A stretch of 64,000 bases of DNA from Rivularia sp. PCC 7116 (GCF_000316665.1 NC_019678.1:2170001-2234000), one strand, 5' to 3'. Numbered from the stretch's first letter, positions 8,966 through 18,030 are shown. Numbers and translations are program-made. Notes: generated from the sequence alone by a model not told the origin.

Positions 8966-10333
8966 ATGCCAAATATATTTACTGTCAACGAAAGTGACGC
9001 AACAGCAATGCAGCAGCGTTACGAACAATTAATTGAAGTATTATTAAAAGCTGTATTAGATGTAGAACAAAATTCAGACAAACAAGGATTGAAAATATTT
9101 GATGGGGATAAAATAGTTTATGGACACGATGAAAATCAATTTCGTGATGAAGTATCTGGTTTCTCAGGGGAACTATTAAATCCTGAATTAATTGCACAAC
9201 TTCAAGAATTACGTTCTTCTTCAATTGGGGAAGTTGTAGATGGTGCTGCTAACAAGAGAATTGAATTAGATGGGAAAGTTCTCTTACAATCTGATTCGGA
9301 AGGTAAGGTAATCGTTAACAATTTTTTGGAGCAAGAAGCTTTTACGGATAAAATACCCAAAAATTTAGAATATTGGGAAAATCTAGGTAATATTAATCAA
9401 ATTAATCAACCAGAATTATCGCCTCTTGAGCCGAATTATACAAACTCACATCCCGTTTCGGGTTCAACACGAGTAACTGAATCGTTACAGTTATTAGAAG
9501 ATAGTCCTTTGAAAACATTATTAAGCTCAGAAGTTGAGCAATTAAAAGCAGAAGTAAAAGCACTACAACAAGAACGTAATTTATATCAGGAATTAATAGA
9601 ACAAAGATTGAAGCAACCTCAAAATACTTCTTGGTGGCAGCAAATAGTTAACAATGCATCAACAGTTATTTCAAGTGTCACTTCTGCTGTAAAGATAGGA
9701 ATAAATGAATTTAAAGAAAATTCAAAACAACATAAATTTGCAGCATCAATCAAAAACTTATTTCAATTACAAACTCAACCAGGAGAAAATCAGTATCAAG
9801 CGGGTGATTATCAAATATCTCGCAATGGTTCACACTATGAAGTAAAAGATTCGGCTACAGATAAACTTGTAATGCAGTTTTGGGACACTAATTTAGGAGT
9901 AAAAGTAGAAAAAAGCGATTTAGTAAATGTTGATATTCAAGATATCAATTCCTTACAAAAATCACTACAAAAAAATGAACCAATTCCTGCATCTTTTGCT
10001 CCAGTAGGGAAGCAAGAAGCTGAATATTTCGCTCGTGTTGAGAGAGTTACGAATGTGCTTGTAGAATATGCTGCTGTACAGCAACGAGATGTAGAAATTG
10101 ATGGACGATTTTCTTATAAATGGAAAGCTAGTCCTGATGGTAATGTACAAATTGAAGCGAAAGATGGACGCGGTAGTTTACTTGAAAAAACTGGTGGACA
10201 GTTAACAAGTAATATGAGCGAACGCGATTTGAATTATTTTGAACAAATTCTACCCAAGTTGCAACCAAGAAGTCAAAGACAGGTAATTGCATCTCAAACT
10301 CATCGAGTTGCAAATAACGAATTAGAAAGATAG
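8966..10333 (+). CDS. Unrecognised soluble protein with a central coiled coil
   Basis: The protein has 455 residues with no signal peptide or membrane helix. Residues about 180-210 are heptad-like (LSSEVEQLKAEVKALQQE), which predicts a coiled coil. An acidic N-terminal domain precedes it, and a C-terminal domain with beta character (about 270-330, then 345-430) follows. AGGAG at 8951-8955 is well placed for the ATG at 8966; an out-of-frame ATG at 8961 is not used. I know no function for it. Its position between the coupling protein and an AAA+ ATPase gene suggests an operon-linked substrate, adaptor or DNA-processing factor, but nothing in the sequence decides. Minus-strand ORFs inside it are shadows. 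Confidence 0.72.
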   Translation: MPNIFTVNESDATAMQQRYEQLIEVLLKAVLDVEQNSDKQGLKIFDGDKIVYGHDENQFRDEVSGFSGELLNPELIAQLQELRSSSIGEVVDGAANKRIELDGKVLLQSDSEGKVIVNNFLEQEAFTDKIPKNLEYWENLGNINQINQPELSPLEPNYTNSHPVSGSTRVTESLQLLEDSPLKTLLSSEVEQLKAEVKALQQERNLYQELIEQRLKQPQNTSWWQQIVNNASTVISSVTSAVKIGINEFKENSKQHKFAASIKNLFQLQTQPGENQYQAGDYQISRNGSHYEVKDSATDKLVMQFWDTNLGVKVEKSDLVNVDIQDINSLQKSLQKNEPIPASFAPVGKQEAEYFARVERVTNVLVEYAAVQQRDVEIDGRFSYKWKASPDGNVQIEAKDGRGSLLEKTGGQLTSNMSERDLNYFEQILPKLQPRSQRQVIASQTHRVANNELER

Positions 10334-10342
10334 TTATATTAT

Positions 10343-11911
10343 ATGAAATTGTCTCAATTGAATTTATTCCTAGATTCTGGTATTCCAATTGTTAGTGTTA
10401 ATGCTCCTTTACCAGAAAGAATTAATGTTTTGGAGGAGATTTATATTGAATGCGCTCAAATGCGAAATATCCCCCTTTATGTATGGAATGCTGGGTGGGG
10501 ATGCTTTAAGCAAACAAAATATGATTCTGATTCCCAACTAAACTTTGCTAATCCACAGTACAAACATAATAATATTTTTATTAACCTTGATTACTTATTA
10601 AATGGAGAATCGCCAGGTATTTTCGTCTTTGAAAATTTATCATCTCTAATAGAAATTAATTATCTTAAAATAATCTCTCAGTTAATCAACATCTATTTTC
10701 AGCTTAAAAATTGCAATAAATTAAAAAGAATAATCATTCTCTCAACTGATGATGTAGAATTACCAGAAGCTTTAAGCAATTTAATTCCTAGTATTTCTTA
10801 TACGCTACCTAATCATGAAGAAATTACTAATTTGATAGAAGAATTTTTATGTAACTTCTTTGAAAAACTAAACAAACAAGCGCTAGTCAGTGCTTGCGCT
10901 GGTTTAACAAGAGAGGAAATACGTGATGGGTTAAAGATTGCACTGAATTCCTGTTCTCAATTGAGTTATGATATTTTCGTTCAACAACTGCTTGAATATA
11001 AAAGAAATCGCTTTCGCTCTTTTAATCTAAACTTTGTTGCTAAACCCAATATTCCTGATTTTGGAGGTTTGGATTTACTCAAGAAGTACGTAAAAAATGT
11101 CAAATACGATTTTTTACCTCAAGCACGAACAGCGAAAATTCCACTTCCTAAAGGGTGTTTGTTAGTGGGACCACCAGGAACGGGAAAAACTTTATCAGCT
11201 AATGTCATAGCTAAAATCTTAGGATTTCCTCTAATTAGTGTAGATACTGCTCTTGTGATTACCGATGGTGCGATTTACCTCAAACGTTTATTGGAGCGGG
11301 TAGAAGCTTGCGCTCCTGTGGTGATGTATTTTGATGAATTTGATAAACTTTTTGCTGCATCTAAATCTACGGGTGAAGATAGCAGTTCTCGACAAATTTT
11401 AGGTACTTTATTAACTTGGTTGCAGGATAAAACAAGTGCAGTATTTGTAGTTGCAACTCTTAACCGTCTTGATGCATTACCACCGGAATTGACAAGGGTA
11501 GGAAGATTTGATGAAATATTTTATGTCGGATTTCCTCAAGCAATTGAGCGAAAAGAAATTTTGATCATGCATCTTGCGAGGTTTGATAACCGTTATAAAA
11601 ATGGTGACGTGCTTACAGAGAAAGAATGGCGAATTGTTCTTAATAAAACTGTTAACTGCACGGGTGCTGAATTATCGCAAATCGTTCAAAAAGCTGCTCG
11701 TGCTAAGTTTCATCTAGGTGAAAAGATGGAGATTGGATTACATGAATTGTTAGAGCAGCGAGAAATCATGGTGCCTTTGTACGTTAGAGATACGGATAGG
11801 ATATTGGCGATCGCCAATCGTGCGAAATTTATTACTCAACCTGCATCAAGTCCCGATACGTCGGTTTTTGCTCCTGCGATTACTAGCTTTTGGGGAGACG
11901 TTTCTTCTTAA
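10343..11911 (+). CDS. Ycf46-like AAA+ ATPase
   Basis: The 522-residue protein has a long N-terminal region (1-240) as in Ycf46-type cyanobacterial and plastid AAA proteins, then a single AAA+ module. Walker A is GPPGTGKT at 276-283, Walker B is VVMYFDEFD with Asp331-Glu332, sensor 1 is VVATLNRLDALP, and an RVGRFDE arginine finger region follows. The fold resembles the FtsH ATPase domain, but there is no HEXXH protease motif and no membrane segment. AAA+ proteins of this type remodel protein complexes; the substrate is unknown. It is the last + strand gene of the transfer block, 9 bp after the coiled-coil gene, so a role in assembling or resetting the transfer machinery is plausible. Confidence 0.85.
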   Translation: MKLSQLNLFLDSGIPIVSVNAPLPERINVLEEIYIECAQMRNIPLYVWNAGWGCFKQTKYDSDSQLNFANPQYKHNNIFINLDYLLNGESPGIFVFENLSSLIEINYLKIISQLINIYFQLKNCNKLKRIIILSTDDVELPEALSNLIPSISYTLPNHEEITNLIEEFLCNFFEKLNKQALVSACAGLTREEIRDGLKIALNSCSQLSYDIFVQQLLEYKRNRFRSFNLNFVAKPNIPDFGGLDLLKKYVKNVKYDFLPQARTAKIPLPKGCLLVGPPGTGKTLSANVIAKILGFPLISVDTALVITDGAIYLKRLLERVEACAPVVMYFDEFDKLFAASKSTGEDSSSRQILGTLLTWLQDKTSAVFVVATLNRLDALPPELTRVGRFDEIFYVGFPQAIERKEILIMHLARFDNRYKNGDVLTEKEWRIVLNKTVNCTGAELSQIVQKAARAKFHLGEKMEIGLHELLEQREIMVPLYVRDTDRILAIANRAKFITQPASSPDTSVFAPAITSFWGDVSS

Positions 11912-11924
11912 ATGAAACGCATTC

Positions 11925-12293
11925 TTACAAAATTTCATCAACCGAAACCGTTCCACCTTCTCGAAAGTCAATGCCCAGGTGATAATCTTGAAGTAAGGCA
12001 GTTCCAACAAGTGGACGACGACCCATTGCCAGAACTGTCACATCACGCTTTATCCCATTCCATAAAATAGTCGCCAAAAAAACGTCAGTTGAAACGTTTG
12101 AGTTATTAGCAAGGTTGGCATTTATCTGTGTAAGATAGGTCAAGCCAAGTTTAGCTATCGCAGCAGGTGGTAAGGTTAAAAAGCCCTCAAATCCAGTATC
12201 TACAACGAACTGAATTTCTATGTTTGGTATTTCTACAAGACATAGAACGACGCTTATTTGAGCTTGAAGCCCAACTACGGTTCCGTTTATCAT
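11925..12293 (-). CDS. Clan AA (retropepsin-like) aspartic protease
   Basis: The 122-residue protein contains the catalytic signature FVVDTGFEGFLTLP, in which the Asp-Thr-Gly triad is expected to work in a homodimer, as in retropepsins. The downstream VLAMGRRPLVGTALL matches the second conserved hydrophobic-Gly strand of bacterial clan AA proteins. It overlaps the upstream 90-residue gene by 4 bp, the arrangement of tightly coupled small two-gene modules common in cyanobacteria. The substrate is unknown. The pair is convergent with the AAA+ gene and is likely an independent cassette. Confidence 0.8.
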   Translation of the reverse strand: MINGTVVGLQAQISVVLCLVEIPNIEIQFVVDTGFEGFLTLPPAAIAKLGLTYLTQINANLANNSNVSTDVFLATILWNGIKRDVTVLAMGRRPLVGTALLQDYHLGIDFREGGTVSVDEIL

Positions 12294-12562
12294 TCTGTCA
12301 TCCTAAACAATGTACCACCAACTGCATAAACCGCATTAAAGCCGATTCTTTCTGACCAGAGCGCTGCATCAGGTTGTTTGCTTCGTAATTTTAAGCTCGT
12401 TACAATTAAATCATCGCCTATTTCATATTCGCCCGTTTCAATATTAATCGAGATAATTTTGCCGATATTTTCTGGTGTCTCTACTTGAGGGCGAATGTTC
12501 GAGTCGTAGAGTTCTTTCCCACGTTGGGTAATTTCTTCATCACTAAGGTTGGGTTTAGACAT
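12290..12562 (-). CDS. Small partner protein of the aspartic protease
   Basis: This 90-residue soluble protein resembles the short proteins encoded directly before clan AA aspartic proteases in cyanobacteria, with an N-terminal helix (SDEEITQRGKELYDSNIRP) and a central beta part containing INIETGEYEIGDD. It ends 4 bp inside the protease gene, so the two are co-translated. The module looks like a two-component protein pair (possible toxin-antitoxin or substrate-protease), but no such function is shown by the sequence. A + strand ORF at 12167-12355 is a shadow. Confidence 0.75.
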   Translation of the reverse strand: MSKPNLSDEEITQRGKELYDSNIRPQVETPENIGKIISINIETGEYEIGDDLIVTSLKLRSKQPDAALWSERIGFNAVYAVGGTLFRMTE

Positions 12563-12657
12563 ACAGGCAATAAACTCTCTTCAAACTGCGTATACTTCTA
12601 TCTTGATTTTAAACTAGAAGTTAAAATTAGCTACATTACTCTTTTTCAAGTTTAGTT

Positions 12658-12851
12658 ATGCAGTTACATTTTAACTTTTGGAGAGAATCAATAAATATTG
12701 TGGATAATTGGAATATTTTAGTAGAGAATACAGATGATAGTTTTACGGTAGCGACTGTCCTATGGGTTTAATTCTAGAGTTTCCTGACAGTTCGCCTGTA
12801 GTACTTACTGGAATCGCAGAATTAAATGATGAGAACCATGACGAAGATTAA
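12658..12851 (+). pseudogene. Possible frameshifted remnant of a small HicB/DUF-like gene
   Basis: Two short overlapping frames lie here: 12658-12771 (37 codons, containing NWNILVENTDDSFTVATVL) and 12762-12851 (29 codons, beginning MGLILEFPDSSPVVL). The first resembles the start of small cyanobacterial proteins of the type W-x-I-L-V-E-N ... VLGL; joining the two frames near 12762 would restore VLGL. This suggests one gene broken by a single-base change. It could also be two chance ORFs. The rest of 12563-12954 shows no gene. Confidence 0.35.
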
Positions 12852-12954
12852 GGACGGCAAACAACAAGCGAGAGAGTGAAAATGGCATGGTTATGCGTTT
12901 TATGAAATAACTTAAAAGTTGATTGTTTGTGATAGCTTCTTAGCAACCTACTTT

Positions 12955-13779
12955 TTATTCGTTTGCTTCAGAAATAGCCTTCTCAATCCGTAGATAAATA
13001 CCAATGTTCGCACAAGTCTTTAAAAGCGCAGTAGCTAATCTATTTCCTCTGTTCGCAAAATGTTCCCATACGGACAACCAATCTTGAATTGACAGCGCAT
13101 ATATACTTATAAATCCATCTTTCTCCATCACTCGACATTCCGTAATATCCTTTGAAAGCTTCAAGTTAGATAAAATCCTCGCCTTCTTCGGTGAGTAATT
13201 AACTAACCAATTCGAGTCGTGTTGAACGCACCTCAAACCTTCTTGATATTCAATACGATATTCCCCAGATTGCAAAAGCAAAACTTGTATATTCATATTC
13301 ACCTCCAATTCAACAGATATTTTTCTAGCTACTTCTACCCAATAATTACCAGTGAAAAAGCAAGGATTTGGCGTACTATGAGATATAGGTTCAAATCTAC
13401 ATAATGCTTTAATCAAGGAATGCCATTTACGACGAGAAAATAATAAAGGATGTTTATCCAAATCGCCATTTTTCAACAGTGTAGATAAGTAAATTGCTGC
13501 CACAGACAAGGGATAAACTTGAACTTTAATACCATTATCAATTTGTACAGCTAAAGTCTCCAAGTTTTGTGACTCAATAAACGAGCGGACAATCTTTTTA
13601 GGTTGACCTACTAATAGTGCCATCTGCCGGTCACTCATGAATAAAGCACCATTTGGTAGTTGATAAGCTTTCCAACATAGGTCGTAATAGCGCCAACAGG
13701 AAATTGATACTCTTGGCAATTGTGCATCATAATTTTGATGAGGTTTTGGGTCGATGTTTATGTTATCTTTTTGGTTCAT
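12955..13779 (-). CDS. Unrecognised plasmid protein
   Basis: The soluble protein has about 274 residues. I prefer the Met at 13779 (MNQKDN); the frame is open to an ATG at 13824, which would add a hydrophobic stretch of 15 residues. There is no motif I can name. The order is a helical region with ALFMSDRQMALLVGQPKKIV, a beta-rich centre, and a C-terminal helical part with SIQDWLSVWEHFANRGN. The middle stretch MSDRQMALLVGQ...FIESQNL looks like a helix-turn-helix, so DNA binding is possible. It stands alone between the protease cassette and the relaxase gene, with several hundred empty bases upstream. Confidence 0.6.
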   Translation of the reverse strand: MNQKDNINIDPKPHQNYDAQLPRVSISCWRYYDLCWKAYQLPNGALFMSDRQMALLVGQPKKIVRSFIESQNLETLAVQIDNGIKVQVYPLSVAAIYLSTLLKNGDLDKHPLLFSRRKWHSLIKALCRFEPISHSTPNPCFFTGNYWVEVARKISVELEVNMNIQVLLLQSGEYRIEYQEGLRCVQHDSNWLVNYSPKKARILSNLKLSKDITECRVMEKDGFISIYALSIQDWLSVWEHFANRGNRLATALLKTCANIGIYLRIEKAISEANE

Positions 13780-13891
13780 AACTACCAACAACTCTGATAA
13801 AATAAATAATCTAAATTGAGCCAAAAAATCTCAGGTTAACCAAAATTTTTGTCAAACAAATCCTCGAACGAAATGCTATTCATTGTTGTAC

Positions 13892-13921
13892 AAAAGACCA
13901 GACATATATGTCTGGTCTTTT
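13892..13921. repeat. Perfect 30-bp palindrome
   Basis: The segment is exactly self-complementary over 30 bp: AAAAGACCAGACATA followed by its reverse complement, with no loop. It has A-runs and T-runs at the ends, so as RNA it would be a terminator-like hairpin in both directions. As DNA it could be a symmetric binding or recombination site. It lies upstream of the 12955-13779 gene and about 500 bp past the relaxase stop. Confidence 0.8.
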
Positions 13922-14426
13922 AATTATTATCATGCAGATTGGTAGACTTAATTAATGCACCTTTTCGTAAGTAAAAAAGTAGATAGCACCAGATTTAGAA
14001 CAATACAAACTTTATCTGTGCTTTAAATCGCACATTGTTAAATTCATACTAGCTTAAAAATATGCAGGCTTCAAAATGTTATTATGATTAGTTAAATTAT
14101 TTTTAAAAAGTAAAATAATTACTCTTAATCTTGAGATATTTTATCTACATACATTAAGCGTAATATTAGTTATATACACGTAAATTTGGTCTATGAAATG
14201 TGCATTAAATAGCCTGTTATTAGCTAGCTTTAACGCTTAGATTATAAAAAAAATATTCTTATGGATAAATATTGCTATTGATATCATCTATACCTTTACT
14301 GATGGTACACACGTATCAGTATTATCTCTTTGATTGCACTAAGAAATACCGGGTTATTTTTATCACTGATTACACTGAATTTTGAAAAAATAGATAAATT
14401 GAATCTTAGATGCAGCAATTATCATG
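13922..14426. other. Intergenic region, no gene seen
   Basis: About 500 AT-rich bases lie between the palindrome and the stop of the relaxase gene. No open frame with a credible start, no tRNA-like structure and no strong hairpin were seen. Short fragments resemble the region upstream of the relaxase (for example TTTGGTCTATG at about 14187 and TTTTGGTCTATG near 16384), which may mark shared repeats or regulatory sites. Confidence 0.5.
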
Positions 14427-16007
14427 TTAATAGGATTGTTGTTGCTGGTTATATTTAGAAACATCGATCGCGTTGGGTAAAATTTTTCGTATCGCCATGA
14501 TTCTTTTTTCTGGCATTGCAACAACTACATTTGGCAAAGTATTGAGAAATTCTGACGGTAGTGGTGCATTTTCGTTATCGAGAGTGAGATAAAGCGTTCT
14601 ATGGTTATGAGGTGCATTTCTTACCATAATCTTGAGTGCATCTATTGGAGAAGAATTTAGAACCGCTGTTTTTATCAATCCACTATTTGAACCACCTACA
14701 CTTAAATGAAACCAACCGATTGAGCGTCTACTACCCGAATGTAAGCTCAATTTGTGTTCGCTGTTTTTCAAAGAATATAAATAAGCTCCTGTTGTTCCCC
14801 CATCGAGATTACGGGCTATGAATACTGCATTACCGTCAGTCGAAGCATACAATAAACCTCGTTGTTGCAGGGATTTTAAAAGCTTTAGTGGAATACAATA
14901 CTTTTGATTTAGGTAATCTTCAACAACTGAAATTTGGTTGGGTGAAGGTATAGGTGGTGCAAATATAGATTCTTGTGTTTGCCGTGCAATACTTAAAGCG
15001 CTTTTAGAGACTGCGTGTGTCATACCAGTTTCACCAAATCTGTCCCGCAACCAAACTACTGCATCATCGAAATTACACTTGTTAACGCTCATTACCAATA
15101 ATAAGGGGTTATCATTGTGCTTATATTGATTCAGCCCTAGTTCGTAAGCAATTTCCTCTTGTGATAGATTCTGTCGTTTTTGGTTTGAACTGAGTAGCTT
15201 TACTTCATTTTCTAACTGCTTTCGTAATTCTTCGCTCACAGATGCAGTTTGCTTTAATTCGGTGAGTTGTTGAAGAATGCGATTGCGCTCTCTCAACTGA
15301 TAATTAATCACCTCCAACTGCGGACTTAATAGCTCAATCACCCTTTGTCTATATGCTTCACTGGCTTCTTGTGCTTGTGGTTGGGGAATATAACGCTCTA
15401 AATCGAGTAATTGAGAATCTTGATTTACTGCTGCATAGTACTTCTTGACTTTAGTGTGAGTCGCAACACTCCCTTTTACACCTCGTACTATTCCCAAATG
15501 TTCAACAGCATTAGCAAAACTATCTTGTAACTGGTACATTTTCACTCTTGTACCAAACAGCGCTTTGCAGTTGAGCTTCCCTCGCTCATCTAACGGTACG
15601 AGGTAAGCATGAATATGGGGTGTTATCTCATCGAGATGTAATGACGCTTTGACTATGCGATCGCCCCAACAATTATCTAACCATTTGACAACTGCCTCTA
15701 CGAAATCATCCAAGCGCTGTTTATGATAACTTCCACCTTCGTGTGCTGCATAGGGGCGAAAGTATTCTGCGCTCGCACTCAGTAACATCTCGACTGCTAG
15801 AACAGCATCAGAACGATATTTTTGGGAACCGATTTTGTCTCTCACCTTCATTTCCAAATCAAGGTTGTCACAATCTTCTATCACTTCTAAATTATTTATC
15901 TGTGGATTAGCATTAGGTGTATACACTTCTCTAACAGTGTGTGTTTCACTGCGGGCTAAAGCTCCCCAAGATTTTATCTTTTGTATCCGACAAATTGTAA
16001 AAGCCAT
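14427..16007 (-). CDS. mobV: MobV-family relaxase with a C-terminal DUF3991/TOPRIM-like domain
   Basis: MobV relaxases nick plasmid DNA at oriT and pilot the strand into the recipient. The start is set at Met 16007 (MAFTICRIQKIKSWGALA), which gives the usual MobV N-terminus; an upstream in-frame ATG at 16034 adds nine residues. Motif III, HLDEITPHIHAY, is at about residues 124-135 (the metal-binding His cluster H-x-D-E-x-T-P-H-x-H), and a coiled-coil stretch follows near 230-265. The last 250 residues look like a DUF3991 plus TOPRIM_2 region (SSPIDALKI, TLYLTLDNENAP), as in some relaxase-primase fusions. The first acidic TOPRIM residue appears to be replaced by Ser, so catalysis by that domain is doubtful. 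ORFs on the + strand inside are shadows. Confidence 0.88.
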   Translation of the reverse strand: MAFTICRIQKIKSWGALARSETHTVREVYTPNANPQINNLEVIEDCDNLDLEMKVRDKIGSQKYRSDAVLAVEMLLSASAEYFRPYAAHEGGSYHKQRLDDFVEAVVKWLDNCWGDRIVKASLHLDEITPHIHAYLVPLDERGKLNCKALFGTRVKMYQLQDSFANAVEHLGIVRGVKGSVATHTKVKKYYAAVNQDSQLLDLERYIPQPQAQEASEAYRQRVIELLSPQLEVINYQLRERNRILQQLTELKQTASVSEELRKQLENEVKLLSSNQKRQNLSQEEIAYELGLNQYKHNDNPLLLVMSVNKCNFDDAVVWLRDRFGETGMTHAVSKSALSIARQTQESIFAPPIPSPNQISVVEDYLNQKYCIPLKLLKSLQQRGLLYASTDGNAVFIARNLDGGTTGAYLYSLKNSEHKLSLHSGSRRSIGWFHLSVGGSNSGLIKTAVLNSSPIDALKIMVRNAPHNHRTLYLTLDNENAPLPSEFLNTLPNVVVAMPEKRIMAIRKILPNAIDVSKYNQQQQSY

Positions 16008-16034
16008 CTTTTTTATTTGAGAAAATAATAACAA

Positions 16035-16613
16035 TTAATTTTATTTACTGTTATCGCATTTATCTATAAGCGTGCAGAATTGATGTCCAAAAATATCTAA
16101 AAATAGCCAAAAAATATGTCTTATGAACTACGTGATTAAATAAATACATAAGAGGCTTTTTAATACTTCTGTTTGTGTATAAAGACTGATGAAATCTATT
16201 CTTGTAACTATTTTCGGTTAATATTTAGAACACCTCTATATCGCTAAAACTAGTAATTATACAGAAGATAAATTTAAAGATGATGTTTTCTAGACAGAAG
16301 CATAGAAATAAACACAGCATCACAATAATTTTAATTGATTTAATTTGCGCTATCTATAATTTTATACGGATATTTTTAGACACTTTTGGTCTATGTATAT
16401 TATCTGCCTTTAGTTATATTGCACGAATCAGTATTAGTTTGCTAACAAGGTAATTAAGAATTCTCTTAGAGCGAGCAAATTGAACAATTCATGTATCAGC
16501 TTTATTAATTAAATGTGCTGCGTTGAAGAACCATTATTCGGAAGTCAAGAACTATGACCAATTTAATTTTTAACGTGATAATCGCTGAATTATTTACCAG
16601 CCATTATTCAAAA
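16035..16613. other. Non-coding region upstream of the relaxase gene
   Basis: AT-rich DNA lies between the relaxase start and the oriT hairpin. I see no convincing gene; the promoter of the relaxase should be here, but no clear -35/-10 pair stands out. Together with 16640-16926 it makes an 890-bp gap, typical of a transfer origin region. Confidence 0.5.
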
Positions 16614-16639
16614 CAAAGGTGTAGTGTGTTTCACCTTTG
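16614..16639 (+). other. oriT: Predicted oriT nick hairpin of the MobV type
   Basis: An 8-bp perfect inverted repeat, CAAAGGTG (16614-16621) and CACCTTTG (16632-16639), encloses TAGTGTGTTT. Relaxases of the MobV family (type plasmid pMV158) cut after TAGTGTG in such a hairpin loop, so the predicted nick is between 16628 and 16629 on the + strand. The site lies about 600 bp upstream of the relaxase gene. With the nick on the + strand, transfer would begin rightward into the parM region and the relaxase gene would enter last, as is usual. Confidence 0.75.
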
Positions 16640-16926
16640 CAACTGAGAAAAAGCTGGAATATTTTATGCCGTATTTTTAACGCTGCACTAAATATTTTCT
16701 CAAATTAGTACCGAATTTAGTCATTTAAGACTGTGTTTTATTCCTCAACCCCTATCTCCGTAGCAGTTAGACAGGTTTCATTAATCAAAATAACGAGAAG
16801 GAATCATAAGGAATTATTGATGAAAAACAGCCGAAAAGCCCATAAATTTAACTAATAATCGACCTTTTCTTTCCTTACTTTCCCCTGCTTTCCTTGCAAA
16901 AAAATGTATTAAATTAATAAAATTAC
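16640..16926. other. Non-coding region between oriT and the parM-like gene
   Basis: This stretch should hold the promoter of the parM-like operon and possibly its centromere. Actin-type partition systems usually have a repeat-rich site directly before parM, but I see no clear iterated repeats here; the repeats are instead at 20165-20527. No gene was seen; the minus-strand ORF at 16814-17131 mostly overlaps the parM-like gene and is a shadow. Confidence 0.4.
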
Positions 16927-18030
16927 ATGAGTAAAAACACTCAGCAGAAAAATAATTCATCTCCCTTATTAATTCTGGCTTTAGATTTTGGAGGAAGTGC
17001 AACCAAAGGTGTTTATTGTACACAGAAAAATCAAACAGCATCTCTAGTAATGGAACCGGAGGTAGTAAAAATTTCTTTAGATTCAGTGGCTTCCTCTGTT
17101 TTGGGTGCAACCGAACCAGAAAATGCTGCATGGGTTAATTGCATGGGCGAAACTTTTGCTGTGGGCTATTTAGCGAAAAGTAAGTATTATGCAAACCAGG
17201 GGTTGAAAGAATTAAAGTACGAACGCGCAATTGCCAAAACATTAGCTTTTATTTGGGCTATCTCCGAGAAACTTCAGTTAGGTAAAAAATTTCGATTGGC
17301 GCTGATTTGCTTATTACCACCAGGGGAGTTTGAAAATAGAGATAGTTTTCATAAAAATCTTGAAGCAATACTTGCTGGTTTCATAACTCCAACAGGAAAA
17401 ATCCAGGTTAAATTAACTGAATTCAACTGTTTACCTGAAGGTGCAGGAATATATCTTGCTTACCAAAAGAAGTTGGGACAGGCTATCAAAACTAAAATCA
17501 TTGCGTTAGTAATGGTGGGTTATAGAAATGCATCGGTATTAATCAGCGATAAAGGAATAGTTGCACCTGACGGAAAGACTTCTGACTTAGGAATGATTCG
17601 ATTGCTAGAAAAAGCAGTTGCTAGAACTTCCGGACAAGATGCTTCACAATTAGCTCCTGCTGTAGTCGCTGCTGGTAGCGATATCTCTACTACTCCTTTA
17701 ACCAAGTTATTGAAAAGCACAAGTAATACCAATAAACGCCATGAATTGATGCAAATACAACAGGCTATAAAGCTTGCTAGAAGCGAGTATGCAGCAGTAC
17801 TTACAAGTTGGTTAGACCAAGTAGTTGCCCGAAACTTGGTTTCAGAAATCTTGTTTTGCGGTGGAACTGCGGATTACATGAGGAGAGAGCTAAATTCTCA
17901 TTATTCTGGAACACCTTGTTTATGGGGAGTGGGAGCAGATATTCCCACACAAGTAGATGGCTTCGGTTTGGGAAGTCGTTTGGCTGATGTTTACAGCGTA
18001 TTTTTATACTTTTCGCAACAGGTAAGTTGA
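16927..18030 (+). CDS. parM: ParM/Alp-type bacterial actin for plasmid segregation
   Basis: ParM-like proteins polymerise with ATP and push plasmid copies apart. The 367-residue protein has the actin-fold phosphate-1 loop LDFGGSATKG at residues 19-28, a phosphate-2 region near 167-185 (IIALVMVGYRNASVLIS) and an adenosine motif FCGGTADYM at 310-318. This order defines the ParM/StbA family, and the length fits. The gene ends with TGATG, its stop overlapping the start of a small helical protein that would be the ParR adaptor. Residues 1-12 are a polar extension. It could instead belong to another Alp class with a different role. Confidence 0.85.
   Translation: MSKNTQQKNNSSPLLILALDFGGSATKGVYCTQKNQTASLVMEPEVVKISLDSVASSVLGATEPENAAWVNCMGETFAVGYLAKSKYYANQGLKELKYERAIAKTLAFIWAISEKLQLGKKFRLALICLLPPGEFENRDSFHKNLEAILAGFITPTGKIQVKLTEFNCLPEGAGIYLAYQKKLGQAIKTKIIALVMVGYRNASVLISDKGIVAPDGKTSDLGMIRLLEKAVARTSGQDASQLAPAVVAAGSDISTTPLTKLLKSTSNTNKRHELMQIQQAIKLARSEYAAVLTSWLDQVVARNLVSEILFCGGTADYMRRELNSHYSGTPCLWGVGADIPTQVDGFGLGSRLADVYSVFLYFSQQVS

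Noticed and set aside
12955-13824. A replication initiator
   Set aside because: A possible helix-turn-helix is visible but no Rep motif or iterons lie next to it; too weak to name.
13892-13921. Reading the 30-bp palindrome as a dif site
   Set aside because: A dif site has two 11-bp arms around a 6-bp centre and is not a perfect palindrome; the XerC/XerD consensus is absent.
16814-17131. 105-residue minus-strand ORF overlapping the parM start
   Set aside because: The + strand frame has intact actin motifs; the antisense frame has low-complexity Phe/Leu content and no recognisable features.
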